This document shows positions 26,270 through 35,495 of a DNA stretch of 64,000 nt, in pieces (within the stretch, counting starts at the first letter, position 1; each line of letters starts with the position of its first letter). The position numbers and the translations under genes are program-made. The stretch covers positions 16,331 to 80,330 of the forward strand of contig JAIQEW010000021.1 in the NCBI GenBank assembly GCA_020073605.1. The letters are read 5' to 3'. Origin of the DNA: Terriglobia bacterium. Lineage in GTDB: Bacteria; Acidobacteriota; Terriglobia; Acidiferrales; UBA7541. Under the pieces are notes generated by a model. That model was not told the DNA's origin. It was given only the letters and a program-made list of their open reading frames with translations, and did no database searches.

Positions 26270-26941
26270 TCAGGAGTTCCTACAGAACACAAGGTCGATG
26301 GGGAAGATCATTTCCTTGACGAGGCCGGACTGCTTCTGCACACCGTTGACGAACGTTTCGACGGCGGCATCAGGCGAGGGGCGCTCGGTCTCGAGCACCG
26401 GGCCGAACGGGCAGAATGTATCGAACCCCTTGCCGCGTGTGAACTGCACGTCGGCCTTCTGAAGATCGCGTGCGGTGACGTCGTTCAAGCACGTGTAGCC
26501 GGCGATGTAGGGCTTCGGGTCGTCATTCGGGCCGAGACGCGCGCAGCGGCGGCTGATGATGACTGCAAGCTCGCCTTCGTGGTCCACGCGCTTTGAACTC
26601 GGGGGCAGGACAATCGAATCCTCCGGCGAAATGATGGAAGAGGGCGGCTTCAGGAAGATCAGAGGTTCTTTGGGTACGCTGCTGCCCATTTCGGAGATGT
26701 GCTCGTGATAGTTTCGCCCGACGCAGACGATCTTCGTCGGCGCCGACGGCGGCAGAAACTTCACGTCTTCCACCTTCCATTGGCGGCCGGTCTGCTCGCG
26801 CGGGCCCCAGAGCTCGCCCGAAATTTCGCGGATGACGCCGCCCTCGACGATTCCGGCGTGTGAATTCGCGTGAGCTTCCTGCGCCGTCTGGCGCGGATGC
26901 TTGGCGGAAAATTCGAGTGGTTGGAAGCGGCAGAGTTTCAT
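26270..26941 (-). pseudogene. Fumarylacetoacetate-hydrolase-family gene, C-terminally truncated
   Basis: 223 residues, against ~250-265 for the family. It contains the metal-binding core (KIVCVGRNYHEHISEM, DHEGELAVII with the acidic ligands) and the FTRGKGFDTFCPFGP motif. The similarity stops at KEMIFPID, after which the protein reads LVFCRNS and ends. The usual closing segment, with the GDxIATGTPxGVG motif that shapes the active site, is absent and no trace was found in the next 250 bases. It is the last gene of the hslVU transcript, coupled by ATGA to the gene before it (26938-26941). Probably inactive or altered. Confidence 0.75.
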
Positions 26942-27429
26942 CGGCTATGACGGACTGCTTCGGTTGGAGCCTTTCGAGCCGGCACGATCGGATGGCGCCG
27001 CGCGTGCAGAATCATTTCAACTACCCACGATCCCACAGCACAGAGTCCATACACGATGGCTCCTTCAACCAGCGCTTCGAACGGGGTGCGCAGGACCTGA
27101 AAAATATTTCGAAAATAGATCCCCGCAAGATCGTAAGCCCCCACGAAGAGCACCCATCCTACCATAGACGCGCCGAACATCTGCACGGGGCGGTCCAAAA
27201 ATCGGATGATGGGAACCAGCATCAGGAGGACGAAAACAGTGTAGAAGGCCGCGTTCCGCTCGAACGCATAACGCTCGAGCGAGGGGAATCGATTGGCCAC
27301 AACGAGGCTTGCGAACATGACGATCACGAGCAGGGCAGCGGTGTACAGACCCGTCCGGATTGGATTCCGGGAGGAATGAATCTCGCTCGCACCGCTAGGT
27401 TCGTTTGGCTGTGCGTTCGTATCCGTCAT
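26938..27429 (-). CDS. Uncharacterised integral membrane protein
   Basis: 163 residues with about four membrane helices (~25-45, ~62-80, ~85-105, ~118-140) and a hydrophilic N-terminus of ~24 residues. No known family was recognised. Both ends overlap neighbours by ATGA (27426-27429 and 26938-26941), so it is translationally coupled within the hslVU operon. Confidence 0.75.
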   Translation of the reverse strand: MTDTNAQPNEPSGASEIHSSRNPIRTGLYTAALLVIVMFASLVVANRFPSLERYAFERNAAFYTVFVLLMLVPIIRFLDRPVQMFGASMVGWVLFVGAYDLAGIYFRNIFQVLRTPFEALVEGAIVYGLCAVGSWVVEMILHARRHPIVPARKAPTEAVRHSR

Positions 27430-28553
27430 GGCGCCGGCTGGCCTTCGGCCGGCGCGCCTCCGGAGACGGCAGCGCTCGGTGCGCTTTCGTTCCCCGAGCG
27501 ATCTGCGGCAGTGACACTGTAGAAGTAACGGCGGCCGGGCAAGCCATTCATATCGCGGAAAGCAGGCGTAAGCAACGACTCGGCGTTCAGGCGTGTTCCC
27601 AGAACGCCAACCTGCTCACTTCGATAGACGTTGTAACCGGCGATATCGGTTTCAGGGCTGATCGCCCAGGAAAGCTCCAGATGCGCTGCCGCTTCGGCCT
27701 GCGCCGGAACCAGCACGACCACCAGTCCCTGCGGAGCAGTCGGCGGAAATGTGTCCTTAGCCGTCACCGTGAGCGCATTCGAATCGCCCGATTGGAGCGC
27801 GCCGCCCGGTGTCTGCACGACGCTGCGGATCATGTAAACGTACGTCTTGCCGAACTCAAAGTTCGAATCGCTGAATGATGCCGAGGCTGCATCCGGCTCG
27901 CCGATGAGAGCGGGCGAGGATTTCGCGGCGGCGGTTGCGCCCGGCTCTCCTTCCGCTCGATAGACACGATAGCCAGCGATAGGGAGTGCCGTTCCGCCGG
28001 TTGTCGTCTGCGGCGCGGTCCACGTGAGCACGATGGCGGGATGCGTGACCTCAGCCTTCAGGTCGCTGATGGAATTCGGCAAGGGATAGATGTACAGGCC
28101 AGCGGAATTCGAATCCGCGGAGGATTTTTTTGCCGATGCGCGAGTCCGGACGGTGTAAGAGGCCATAAGAGCAGTGCCCGGAGCAAAGGCGGTGGCAGGG
28201 ATCGGATCGATGTAGCGGATGCGGCCCTGCGTCGCATAGCTGGCGACCATGGCCGGCGGAATCGTCGCGAGCAGCGCGGGCTGCATCGACGCGGCGCGCG
28301 ATTCTCCGGGCGGCACTGTGGGCGCCGCGAAAGCGCGGTAAATCTCAATTGCAGGAGGCTGTTCGAGCGGCCGGTGGTCCACCGTTTCCGTTGGCAGCGT
28401 GAACGTGAGGACGACGTCGCTTCCCGACTGCGCGGCGGCAAGGTCCGTGACAGCTTGCGGGACGCGCGCCTTTCGCTCGTAGGGATCGCCCGGGGAAGCG
28501 CAGCCGCCCAGGACGACCGAAAGCAGGAGAATGGAAAAGAGAAAAGAGGACAT
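27426..28553 (-). CDS. Fibronectin type III-repeat lipoprotein
   Basis: 375 residues from the ATG at 28553, which gives a lipoprotein signal (MSSFLFSILLLSVVLGGC, lipid Cys 18). A longer frame to 28619 adds residues before that signal and is unlikely. The mature part has three Fn3-like beta-sandwich units (SDVVLTFTLPTETVD..., PAIVLTWTAPQTTTGG..., LELSWAISPETDIAGYNVYRS) with the YxVYRxE pattern. Such proteins are common surface lipoproteins in Acidobacteria; the ligand is unknown. It lies 84 bases downstream of hslU. Confidence 0.82.
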   Translation of the reverse strand: MSSFLFSILLLSVVLGGCASPGDPYERKARVPQAVTDLAAAQSGSDVVLTFTLPTETVDHRPLEQPPAIEIYRAFAAPTVPPGESRAASMQPALLATIPPAMVASYATQGRIRYIDPIPATAFAPGTALMASYTVRTRASAKKSSADSNSAGLYIYPLPNSISDLKAEVTHPAIVLTWTAPQTTTGGTALPIAGYRVYRAEGEPGATAAAKSSPALIGEPDAASASFSDSNFEFGKTYVYMIRSVVQTPGGALQSGDSNALTVTAKDTFPPTAPQGLVVVLVPAQAEAAAHLELSWAISPETDIAGYNVYRSEQVGVLGTRLNAESLLTPAFRDMNGLPGRRYFYSVTAADRSGNESAPSAAVSGGAPAEGQPAP

Positions 28554-28637
28554 CGGCGAGGAAATCGATACGGTTCTGGGGCGCGCGCTGGGAGCGCCTT
28601 CCCATTTTCGATTTTCCATCTTCGAGTTTCGCGCCTT

Positions 28638-30068
28638 CTACAGGATGTAGCGGCTGAGGTCCTGATCCTTGACGATGTCCGCGAGTTGCTTCTGCACGTA
28701 CGCGGCGTCGAGCTTGACCGTCTTCTTCTTCATCTCGGGCGCCTCGAACGAAATCTCTTCGAGGACTTTTTCGAGAATGGTGTGCAGTCGCCGCGCGCCG
28801 ATATTTTCGGTCTGTTCGTTGACCGTGGCAGCGAAGCGGGCAATCGACGCGATGGCATCTTCGCTGAACGAGAGCTTGAGCCCTTCGGTATCGAGCAGCG
28901 CGATGTATTGCTTGATGAGCGCGTTTTTCGGTTCCGTGAGGATGCGGATGAAGTCGGCCTCCGATAGCGAGCTGAGCTCGACGCGAATCGGAAAGCGGCC
29001 TTGCAGCTCCGGGATCAGGTCCGAGGGTTTGGCCGTGTGGAATGCCCCTGCGGCGATGAACAGGATGTGGTCCGTGCGAACCATGCCGTAGCGCGTATTG
29101 ACCGTCGTGCCCTCGACGATCGGAAGAATATCGCGCTGCACGCCCTCGCGCGAGACGTCCGGCCCGTGGCCGCTTTCGCGCCCCGCGATTTTGTCGATTT
29201 CGTCGATGAAGAGAATTCCCATCTGCTCGACCCGGTCCACGGCGATCCGCGTCACCTGATCCATGTCGATCAGCCGGTTCTCCTCTTCCTGGATGAGGTA
29301 ATCGAACGCCTCGGCCACCGTCATCTTCCGCTTCTTCTTCTGCTGGCCGAACATGCCGGAGAGCATGTCCTTGACGTTGACGTCCATTTCCTCCACGCCC
29401 TGGTTGGTGATGATCTCGAATGAAGGCATCGAGCGCTCGCGGACTTCCACTTCCACCAGGCGCTGGTCGAGCTTCCCTTCCCGGAGCTGCGCTCGCAGCT
29501 TGTCGCGCGTCCGCTGCGCCTGTTCGCGGCGCTGGGCTTCAGTGGCCGCGCCGGCATCAGCGGGCATGGGCGAGGCAGGCAGAAGCAGGTCGAGCAGCCG
29601 CTCTTCGGCGGATTGCTCGGCGCGCTCCGCCACCTCATCGAGCTTTTCCTCACGCACCATGTCGATTGCCGTTTCGATCAGGTCGCGCACCATCGATTCG
29701 ACGTCGCGGCCCACGTAGCCCACTTCGGTGTACTTCGAGGCCTCGACCTTCACGAACGGGCAGCCCGCGAGACGCGCCAGGCGCCGCGCGATTTCCGTCT
29801 TGCCCACGCCGGTCGGTCCGATCATCAGGATGTTCTTGGGGAGGATTTCCTCGGCCAGCTCCGGCTGGAGCTTCTGGCGGCGGACGCGGTTGCGCAGGGC
29901 GATCGCCACGGCTTTCTTCGCCGCGTTCTGCCCCACGATGTACTTGTCGAGCTCGACGACGATTTCCCGCGGCGTCAGCTCGTCGAAAGACGGCAAAGGC
30001 TCGGGCTCCGCCGCCTGCTGGTCCCCGGACAGATAGATCACCATGTCTTTCTCCGACTTGCCGCTCAT
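28638..30068 (-). CDS. hslU: ATP-dependent protease ATPase subunit HslU
   Basis: 476 residues. AAA+ unfoldase that feeds the HslV peptidase. Opening motif [17 protein letters not shown]; Walker A GPTGVGKT at 84-91; pore segment [12 protein letters not shown]-domain at ~120-250; Walker [12 protein letters not shown]-terminal DLSRYIL tail that docks into HslV. Its ATG overlaps the hslV stop (ATGA 30065-30068). Confidence 0.97.
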   Translation of the reverse strand: MSGKSEKDMVIYLSGDQQAAEPEPLPSFDELTPREIVVELDKYIVGQNAAKKAVAIALRNRVRRQKLQPELAEEILPKNILMIGPTGVGKTEIARRLARLAGCPFVKVEASKYTEVGYVGRDVESMVRDLIETAIDMVREEKLDEVAERAEQSAEERLLDLLLPASPMPADAGAATEAQRREQAQRTRDKLRAQLREGKLDQRLVEVEVRERSMPSFEIITNQGVEEMDVNVKDMLSGMFGQQKKKRKMTVAEAFDYLIQEEENRLIDMDQVTRIAVDRVEQMGILFIDEIDKIAGRESGHGPDVSREGVQRDILPIVEGTTVNTRYGMVRTDHILFIAAGAFHTAKPSDLIPELQGRFPIRVELSSLSEADFIRILTEPKNALIKQYIALLDTEGLKLSFSEDAIASIARFAATVNEQTENIGARRLHTILEKVLEEISFEAPEMKKKTVKLDAAYVQKQLADIVKDQDLSRYIL

Positions 30069-30589
30069 AGTTCTTCGATGCTGAAATTGGCGTTGGTGAA
30101 GATGCAGATCTCGCTGGCGATGCGCATGGATTCCTGCGCGATGTCTTTCGCGCTCATTTTCGTGTGCTTGGCGAGAGCTCGGGCCGCCGCCAGCGCGTAG
30201 GGCCCGCCCGAGCCGATCGCACAGATCCCATCGTCAGGCTCGATCACGTCGCCGTTGCCGGAGAGCAGGAACGTGCCTTTGGCGTCCGCCACGATCAGCA
30301 GCGCGTCGAGATGGCGCAGCGAGCGATCCGTGCGCCACTCCTTGGCCAGCTCCACGGCGCTGCGCGCCAGGTTGCCGTGGAACTCCTGCAGCTTGTTTTC
30401 GAAGCGGCCGAAGAGCGAAAGCGCGTCGGCCGTGCTGCCGGCAAATCCGGCGACAATCTTGTCGTTGTAGAGGCGGCGCGTCTTTTTCGCGCTGTGCTTG
30501 ATCACGCCCTCGCCGAGCGTCACCTGCCCGTCGGCCGCGAGCACGACTTTGTTGTCCTTGCGCACGCACAGGACCGTCGTGCCGTGCAT
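30065..30589 (-). CDS. hslV: ATP-dependent protease peptidase subunit HslV
   Basis: Threonine peptidase of the HslUV complex. The ATG at 30589 gives 174 residues, the usual size, starting [16 protein letters not shown]; one of the two Thr becomes the N-terminal nucleophile after processing. GDx[14 protein letters not shown] and [14 protein letters not shown] are family motifs. An ATG at 30616 adds nine residues and lies at the expected transcription start of a perfect TATAAT (30628-30623), so it would be leaderless; the listed start leaves a ~27-base leader. Confidence 0.93.
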   Translation of the reverse strand: MHGTTVLCVRKDNKVVLAADGQVTLGEGVIKHSAKKTRRLYNDKIVAGFAGSTADALSLFGRFENKLQEFHGNLARSAVELAKEWRTDRSLRHLDALLIVADAKGTFLLSGNGDVIEPDDGICAIGSGGPYALAAARALAKHTKMSAKDIAQESMRIASEICIFTNANFSIEEL

Positions 30590-30622
30590 CCGTTGCGATT
30601 TCTGCGTCACTCGCATCCGGCC

Positions 30623-30650
30623 ATTATACCCCGGCGGCACGACGTGGACC
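30623..30650 (-). promoter_or_regulatory. Candidate promoter of the hslVU operon
   Basis: A perfect -10 TATAAT reads leftward at 30628-30623, just upstream of hslV. No good -35 box is seen at the expected distance, so this is a -10-only call. Confidence 0.45.
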
Positions 30651-30753
30651 ACAGAGACGCAGACCCACCGCGAAATCAAGGAAACAGAGGTTCAGGGTGT
30701 GCAACGGCGGTACGCAGTTCGATGGACCGAATGTTGCGGCAAGGCCGAGGAAA

Positions 30754-31671
30754 TCAGTTCCTGTCCCGGTCGCCTTTGTCTTTCTTGTCTTTGTATTTGT
30801 TCTTGTCGGGTGACTGGGCCCAGCGCTGGTCGAGGGACTCCCTGGTGAAAAGCGCATCGGGGAGGTTCGTGTTGAGATCGCACTTTTCGAAAAACACCTG
30901 GGAAACCTTGATGCTGTTCCGCTCGCGCGTCACTTGCAGAGGCGTCTGGATACCGCCGACCGGATGGTAGTTCGAATATACGTCAACCTCCTGGCTCTTC
31001 CTGCGCGTCTTTGGGTCGCGGATCTCGACTGTCTTGCGGATCGGGAGGTGCGTTGCAAGCTCGAATGCGATCCGGATCGTGCGGTCTTCGCTATCCACCA
31101 GTTCGACCCATTCCGCCTGTTTCAGATCCACGACGTCCGTCCCGCCATACCGGAAAACCATGTTTGGATCTTTGAGATGATAGCGCAGCAGATTGTCAGT
31201 GTTTCTTTTCATCTCCTCCTGAAATTCACTTATAGACTCAGCCGGGAGTTCGCTGACACCACTGCGGTCGTAAGTCCAGCCGCGATCACCGTTGAACAGC
31301 GAGATTATGATTCCGCCATGTGAAAACTCCAGGCCGTCGATGCCACCCAGGTACTGAAGAATGGTGTGTCGACCCTTGCCGATGTATTCGATGCGGGCCT
31401 TGTCGGGGAACTGGCGGATATCGTTGAGCTCGACGTATTCGCTGAGTTCGCCCTGAGTGTCGAACTGGCTGATGTGCCCGGTGCACGTCGCGTCGCGAAC
31501 ATTCAGATAAGCGCTCCCGCCAAGCGCCTCGATAGCCTGCGCGAGGACCTGCTTGGCTTTGGCCGCGCTCTGCTCGGGCATGAGGAACTGGTCCTCTCGC
31601 GCCGCCGCGCGTGGTGCGTGCGAGAAGCAGGCGGCGAGCAGAGCCACGGCAAACACTGGGCGTGCGTTCAT
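30754..31671 (-). CDS. Secreted LolA-like (outer membrane lipoprotein-sorting-fold) protein
   Basis: 305 residues from the ATG at 31671, which overlaps the upstream SDR stop (ATGA). An N-terminal signal peptide ends near AAAREDQ. The body has the half-barrel pattern common in acidobacterial LolA/LolB-like proteins (AKQVLAQAIEALGGSAYLNVRDAT..., then KTVEIRDPKTRRKSQEVDVYSNY). The last ~17 residues are a Lys/Asp-rich low-complexity tail (NKYKDKKDKGDRDRN). Role unknown; a lipid- or lipoprotein-binding periplasmic function is inferred from the fold. Confidence 0.7.
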   Translation of the reverse strand: MNARPVFAVALLAACFSHAPRAAAREDQFLMPEQSAAKAKQVLAQAIEALGGSAYLNVRDATCTGHISQFDTQGELSEYVELNDIRQFPDKARIEYIGKGRHTILQYLGGIDGLEFSHGGIIISLFNGDRGWTYDRSGVSELPAESISEFQEEMKRNTDNLLRYHLKDPNMVFRYGGTDVVDLKQAEWVELVDSEDRTIRIAFELATHLPIRKTVEIRDPKTRRKSQEVDVYSNYHPVGGIQTPLQVTRERNSIKVSQVFFEKCDLNTNLPDALFTRESLDQRWAQSPDKNKYKDKKDKGDRDRN

Positions 31672-32432
31672 CCGCAAGGGAAAGATCCTCCATTTACGTT
31701 GATTACTTCTCCGGTCACGTAGGTTGCCAGGTCCGACACGGCAAAGAGGATCGGCCCCGCAACTTCCTCGACCGTCGCCACGCGATTCAACGGATACGCC
31801 GCGAGCAACGTCTTCATCTGGCTGCGGTTCTTCGCGGTCGCCTTCCATATCCCGGTATCCACAAAGCCGGGCGCCACGCAGTTCACGAGGATATTGTGGC
31901 GCGCGAGCTCGCCCGCAAGTCCTTTGGTGAAGCTGATGATTCCGCCCTTGGTGGCGGAATAGTGGGTGTGGAAGGGGGTCCCGCGCTGCCCGGACACTGA
32001 ACCGAGCGTGACGATGCGGCCGCCGCCCTGAGCGATCATGTGAGGAACGGCGTGATGAACCACGGCATACACGCTCTTCAGATTCACGCGGATCATTTCG
32101 TCCCACTCGCGCTCGGATATCTTTTCGATCGGCGCGTCTTCATGATTCCAGATGCCCGCGTTGGCGATCAGAATGTCCAGCCGGCCGAGGCGCTGGTGCG
32201 CGAACGCGACGAGTTTTTTCGCGTCCACCATTTTTCCCAGATCGGCCTTGAACGATTCGATGCGCGTGCCGTGCTTCCGCGCCTCCTGCTCGACCTGCGC
32301 CGCAGCCTCGCGGTTGCGCTGATAGCTGAACACGACGTCCGCGCCCGCCTGCGCGAACAGCTTGACCGTTGCGGCGCCAATGCCCCGCGAACCGCCCGTC
32401 ACGACTGCCGCTTTGCCCGCCAGCGAAATCAT
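31668..32432 (-). CDS. Short-chain dehydrogenase/reductase (FabG-like)
   Basis: 254 residues. Cofactor motif TGGSRGIG at 12-19, NAG in ILIANAGIW, catalytic Ser in GSVSG, and YSATK with the Tyr-Lys pair. The C-terminal YVTGEVINVNGG is the classical SDR ending. Resembles 3-oxoacyl-ACP reductases, but substrate cannot be told and no fatty-acid genes are adjacent. It is coupled to the LolA-like gene downstream. Confidence 0.88.
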   Translation of the reverse strand: MISLAGKAAVVTGGSRGIGAATVKLFAQAGADVVFSYQRNREAAAQVEQEARKHGTRIESFKADLGKMVDAKKLVAFAHQRLGRLDILIANAGIWNHEDAPIEKISEREWDEMIRVNLKSVYAVVHHAVPHMIAQGGGRIVTLGSVSGQRGTPFHTHYSATKGGIISFTKGLAGELARHNILVNCVAPGFVDTGIWKATAKNRSQMKTLLAAYPLNRVATVEEVAGPILFAVSDLATYVTGEVINVNGGSFPCG

Positions 32433-32514
32433 GTGTCCCCCAGGAAGGAAGTTGAGAATTCAGCGTTCCGAACTGGAAAGCTTCCTGCCGGCCTTCGCCG
32501 CCTTCGCTCCCGAA

Positions 32515-33273
32515 TCAAACTTGGGTGACGATTCGGCGCGCCGCGGCCGCTGCAACGAGCTCCCGAAACAGCGCCTGCGCCAGAGCGTCGGTTTCGGCCA
32601 TGCGCTCCGGGTGCCATTGCACGCCCACCACCCAGTTTGCGTCGCCGGTCCATTCGACGGCTTCGATGACGCCGTCGGGCGCGCGGCACGCGATGCGCAG
32701 ATGGCGACCCGGTTCCCGGATCGATTGGTGGTGCGAGCTGTTGACGGTCACCTCGCTGGCGCGAGCCATTTCCGCAAGGCGCGACCCGGGCTCGATCCGC
32801 ACTGTATGCAACGTCTCGGCCGCTCCTTTGCCTTCCCGATCGTGCTTGATCGGCGAGTGAAGCTCGCTCGGGATGTCCTGAATTAGCGTGCCGCCGAGAA
32901 ACACGTTGAGGCTTTGGATGCCGAAACAGATCGCCAGGACTGGCTTGTTTTCCGCGAAGGAGTGCTCCAGGAGCGCGAAATCGGTTCGCTCACGGTCTGG
33001 GTCCGGATCGGCACACCTGGCATGCCTGGAGGCTCCAAATCGCGAAGGATCGATATCCGCGGGGCTTCCGGTCAGCACGACGGCGTCTAAGGTCCGCGCC
33101 AGATGTTCCAGCTCCTCGGAGGCCAGCCCGAGCGACACGGGTACCGGGTCCCCACCAGCCTGGCGAACCGAGCTCACGTACTTCTCAATCCTGGCGGACT
33201 GCCCCGTAAGCTCTTCCTTTTTAGTACGATACGGGACGCCCACTCGCGGCCGACGGCTGTTTTCGGTGCTCAT
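32515..33273 (-). CDS. Class I glutamine amidotransferase-like peptidase C26 (PuuD-type)
   Basis: 252 residues from the ATG at 33273; a frame to 33300 exists. Nucleophile C116 lies in LAICFGIQSLNV; the His-Glu of the triad are in GVQWHPER near residue 230. The DPDRERTDFALLEHSF segment is typical of gamma-glutamyl-GABA hydrolases (PuuD). It probably hydrolyses a gamma-glutamyl amide. No puuABC genes are nearby, so the substrate is uncertain. Confidence 0.83.
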   Translation of the reverse strand: MSTENSRRPRVGVPYRTKKEELTGQSARIEKYVSSVRQAGGDPVPVSLGLASEELEHLARTLDAVVLTGSPADIDPSRFGASRHARCADPDPDRERTDFALLEHSFAENKPVLAICFGIQSLNVFLGGTLIQDIPSELHSPIKHDREGKGAAETLHTVRIEPGSRLAEMARASEVTVNSSHHQSIREPGRHLRIACRAPDGVIEAVEWTGDANWVVGVQWHPERMAETDALAQALFRELVAAAAARRIVTQV

Positions 33274-33370
33274 TAAGGGCACATCGTACCATCGCCGCAC
33301 CGCCCCGGCAACTTGTGCGCTTCCAGGGCAAGTGCCTGGGCTGCGGCCAGACTCACGCTGGAAAACCAGG

Positions 33371-33919
33371 CTAGCAATACTCGGCGGAGAGAGAAATGAT
33401 GCGGGAGCCCTGCCTTGGCGAAGCGGGCTTTCGTGGCGGGTGCATGCCGAGCCAGACTTCGTAGTTCTGCTTTATCTGCTCGATGTGATGCGGGATGTGA
33501 CGCTCCTGGCGCTCGATCCATCTTTCGAGGCTGATCTCGCCCTCCGCCGGATGTTCAAACGTATGCGACCACACCGGCTCGGGGAGCGCGACGACGAGGT
33601 GATACGTCATCTTCCGCAGGCGGCGAATCACCTCGAGCGCCTCCCGAGTGCTCTGGTGAAAGTATCCGAGGCTGCCGGCCCATCGCGCCGCGTCGAACTT
33701 CGCGACGGCTCTGCTTGGTTCGGCGATCAGATGGCGGCAGCGAACGTAGGAATTGGCCTCGCTATCCGCCAGATGCAGGATGATCTCGTGAATGCTCCAG
33801 CGCTCCGGCGACGGCTTATACAACCACATTTTCTTGGGGAGCTGACGCAAGACGCCGGAAAGCAGCGCAGGCGCGCGGCCAAACGACTCCAGCATTTGCC
33901 GCCGTTCGTCACGTATCAT
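33371..33919 (-). CDS. DinB/YfiT-like metal-binding four-helix protein
   Basis: 182 residues with the DinB pattern: WSIHEIILHLADSE carries one metal-ligand His, and ERHIPHHIEQIKQNYE carries the C-terminal pair. The fold is a four-helix bundle binding zinc or nickel; some members are thiol transferases using bacillithiol-like cofactors. Substrate not inferable. Confidence 0.82.
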   Translation of the reverse strand: MIRDERRQMLESFGRAPALLSGVLRQLPKKMWLYKPSPERWSIHEIILHLADSEANSYVRCRHLIAEPSRAVAKFDAARWAGSLGYFHQSTREALEVIRRLRKMTYHLVVALPEPVWSHTFEHPAEGEISLERWIERQERHIPHHIEQIKQNYEVWLGMHPPRKPASPRQGSRIISLSAEYC

Positions 33920-33943
33920 GCGACCACCCCTTAATGACTACGT

Positions 33944-33979
33944 TAGACGCAGCAGTTTCAATTTCGCTGCTGGCGTCTA
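33944..33979. terminator. Hairpin between folC and the DinB gene
   Basis: TAGACGC+AGCAG (33944-33955) pairs with CTGCT+GCGTCTA (33967-33979) with one bulge around an 11-base loop. A second perfect hairpin, CTCCGAA with TTCGGAG, lies at 34067-34082. Both fall in the 190-base gap downstream of folC (33920-34109), which otherwise holds nothing; neither has a T-tract. Confidence 0.4.
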
Positions 33980-34109
33980 TGTAAATAAGTCATGAAAGGC
34001 GCATCCGCGCTTTCCGCCAACAGCCAAATTGGCAATCGTAAGAAGGAGCGAGAGGCCAACTTGTCTCTCCGAAAATTCGGAGTGATCCGATACGCGGCGT
34101 GGAAGGTGT

Positions 34110-35495
34110 TTATCGCTTGGGAGAAAGTGGATGGGGCAATGAGGGAATGGCAGGCGCGGTTTCCCGCCCATGTCGCTTCGTCCAGTAACTCCGCAAATCC
34201 CCCACCAAATAAAGCGAGCCAGTGGCGAATATGGCGTCATCGGGAGTTGCCATCTCGATCGCCCGTTCGAGCGCCTCGGCGGGATTGCGCACCACGGCCG
34301 ACTTCCTGGCGAGATGTCCCGTCATTTCGGCGAGCAGAGGGGCGGAGATCGCGCGGGGCTGTAAAGGCTCGGTGAGGAACACGAAATCGGCGGCCGGAAA
34401 GAGCAATCCCGCGATTTCATCCACGGCCTTGTCTCGCATCGCCCCGTAAACGAGCAGAATGCGCCGGCCCTTGAAATTCTCTTCCCAGAACCTCAGAAGC
34501 TCTCTCGCCCCCGCGGGGTTGTGCGTTCCATCGAGATACACGGAGGGCCGCTCGCAGAGCCGTTCGAGCCGCCCCGGCCACCGGACCATCCGGATGCCTT
34601 GCGCGATCGCATCGTTCGTCACCGGAAAGCCGCGTTCCGCTAGGAGTCGCGCAGCGGTGGCGGCGGTAAGCGCGTTTCGAATCTGGAAGCGCCCCGGTAG
34701 CGGCGGCTCGATGGCAAGCTTGTCTCCCGATTCGGACGCAGCCACAACCGCGCGATAGCAGCCGCCGGTGGCGCTCGTCTCTTCGATGCGCCACGCTGCG
34801 TCCACCTCCACGAGCCGGGCCCCCAACTCCTTGCAGCGCTCCGCAATCACCGCGCGCGCCTCCGGCCTTTCCGCCGAAGTAACCACCCATGCGCCGGGCT
34901 TGATGATCCCCGCCTTTTCCGCAGCGATCTCCGCGATCGAGTGGCCGAGAAAACTTTCGTGGTCGAAATCGATGGACGTGATCACGGCGACTTCCGGCTC
35001 CACGATGTTGGTCGAATCGAGTCTGCCGCCCAGGCCCACCTCATAGACCACGAAGTTCACTCCGTGTTCCGCGAAGGCCACGAACGCCAGCGCCGTGACA
35101 CACTCGAAATACGTCGGGTGCGCTGCCAGCTTGCCGGTTGCCAGAAGGGATTCGATCGTGGCGTGGACGCGCGTCCAGGCCGCGGCGAAATCTTCATCAG
35201 AAATATCCTGGTCGTTGATGCGGATTCGCTCGTTGATCCGCTCGAGGTGTGGCGACGTGTACAGGCCGGTTCGCAGGCCTGCGGCGCGAAGGATCGATTC
35301 GAGCATGGCCGCCGTCGAGCCTTTGCCGTTGGTCCCGGCGACGTGCGCGCATGGAGCGGCGCGGTGCGGATTGCCGAGGGCTTCGGCCAGAATATGGGTG
35401 TTCGAAAGCCCGAACTTCTGGACGCGTGCCTGCTGGGGTGCCGCCAGCTCGCGCCCCAACGCCATCAGCGCGTGGACGGAGTCTTCGTAGTTCAT
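34110..35495 (-). CDS. folC: Folylpolyglutamate synthase / dihydrofolate synthase
   Basis: 461 residues. P-loop GTNGKGS at 54-60; TSPHLERINERIRIN; SIDFDHESFLGHSIAEIAAEKAGIIK holds the Mg and carbamylated-Lys region; DGTHNPAGARELL marks the C-terminal Mur-ligase-type domain. Adds glutamate to dihydropteroate and/or folates. Its ATG overlaps the accD stop (35492-35495), the common accD-folC pairing. Confidence 0.95.
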   Translation of the reverse strand: MNYEDSVHALMALGRELAAPQQARVQKFGLSNTHILAEALGNPHRAAPCAHVAGTNGKGSTAAMLESILRAAGLRTGLYTSPHLERINERIRINDQDISDEDFAAAWTRVHATIESLLATGKLAAHPTYFECVTALAFVAFAEHGVNFVVYEVGLGGRLDSTNIVEPEVAVITSIDFDHESFLGHSIAEIAAEKAGIIKPGAWVVTSAERPEARAVIAERCKELGARLVEVDAAWRIEETSATGGCYRAVVAASESGDKLAIEPPLPGRFQIRNALTAATAARLLAERGFPVTNDAIAQGIRMVRWPGRLERLCERPSVYLDGTHNPAGARELLRFWEENFKGRRILLVYGAMRDKAVDEIAGLLFPAADFVFLTEPLQPRAISAPLLAEMTGHLARKSAVVRNPAEALERAIEMATPDDAIFATGSLYLVGDLRSYWTKRHGRETAPAIPSLPHPLSPKR

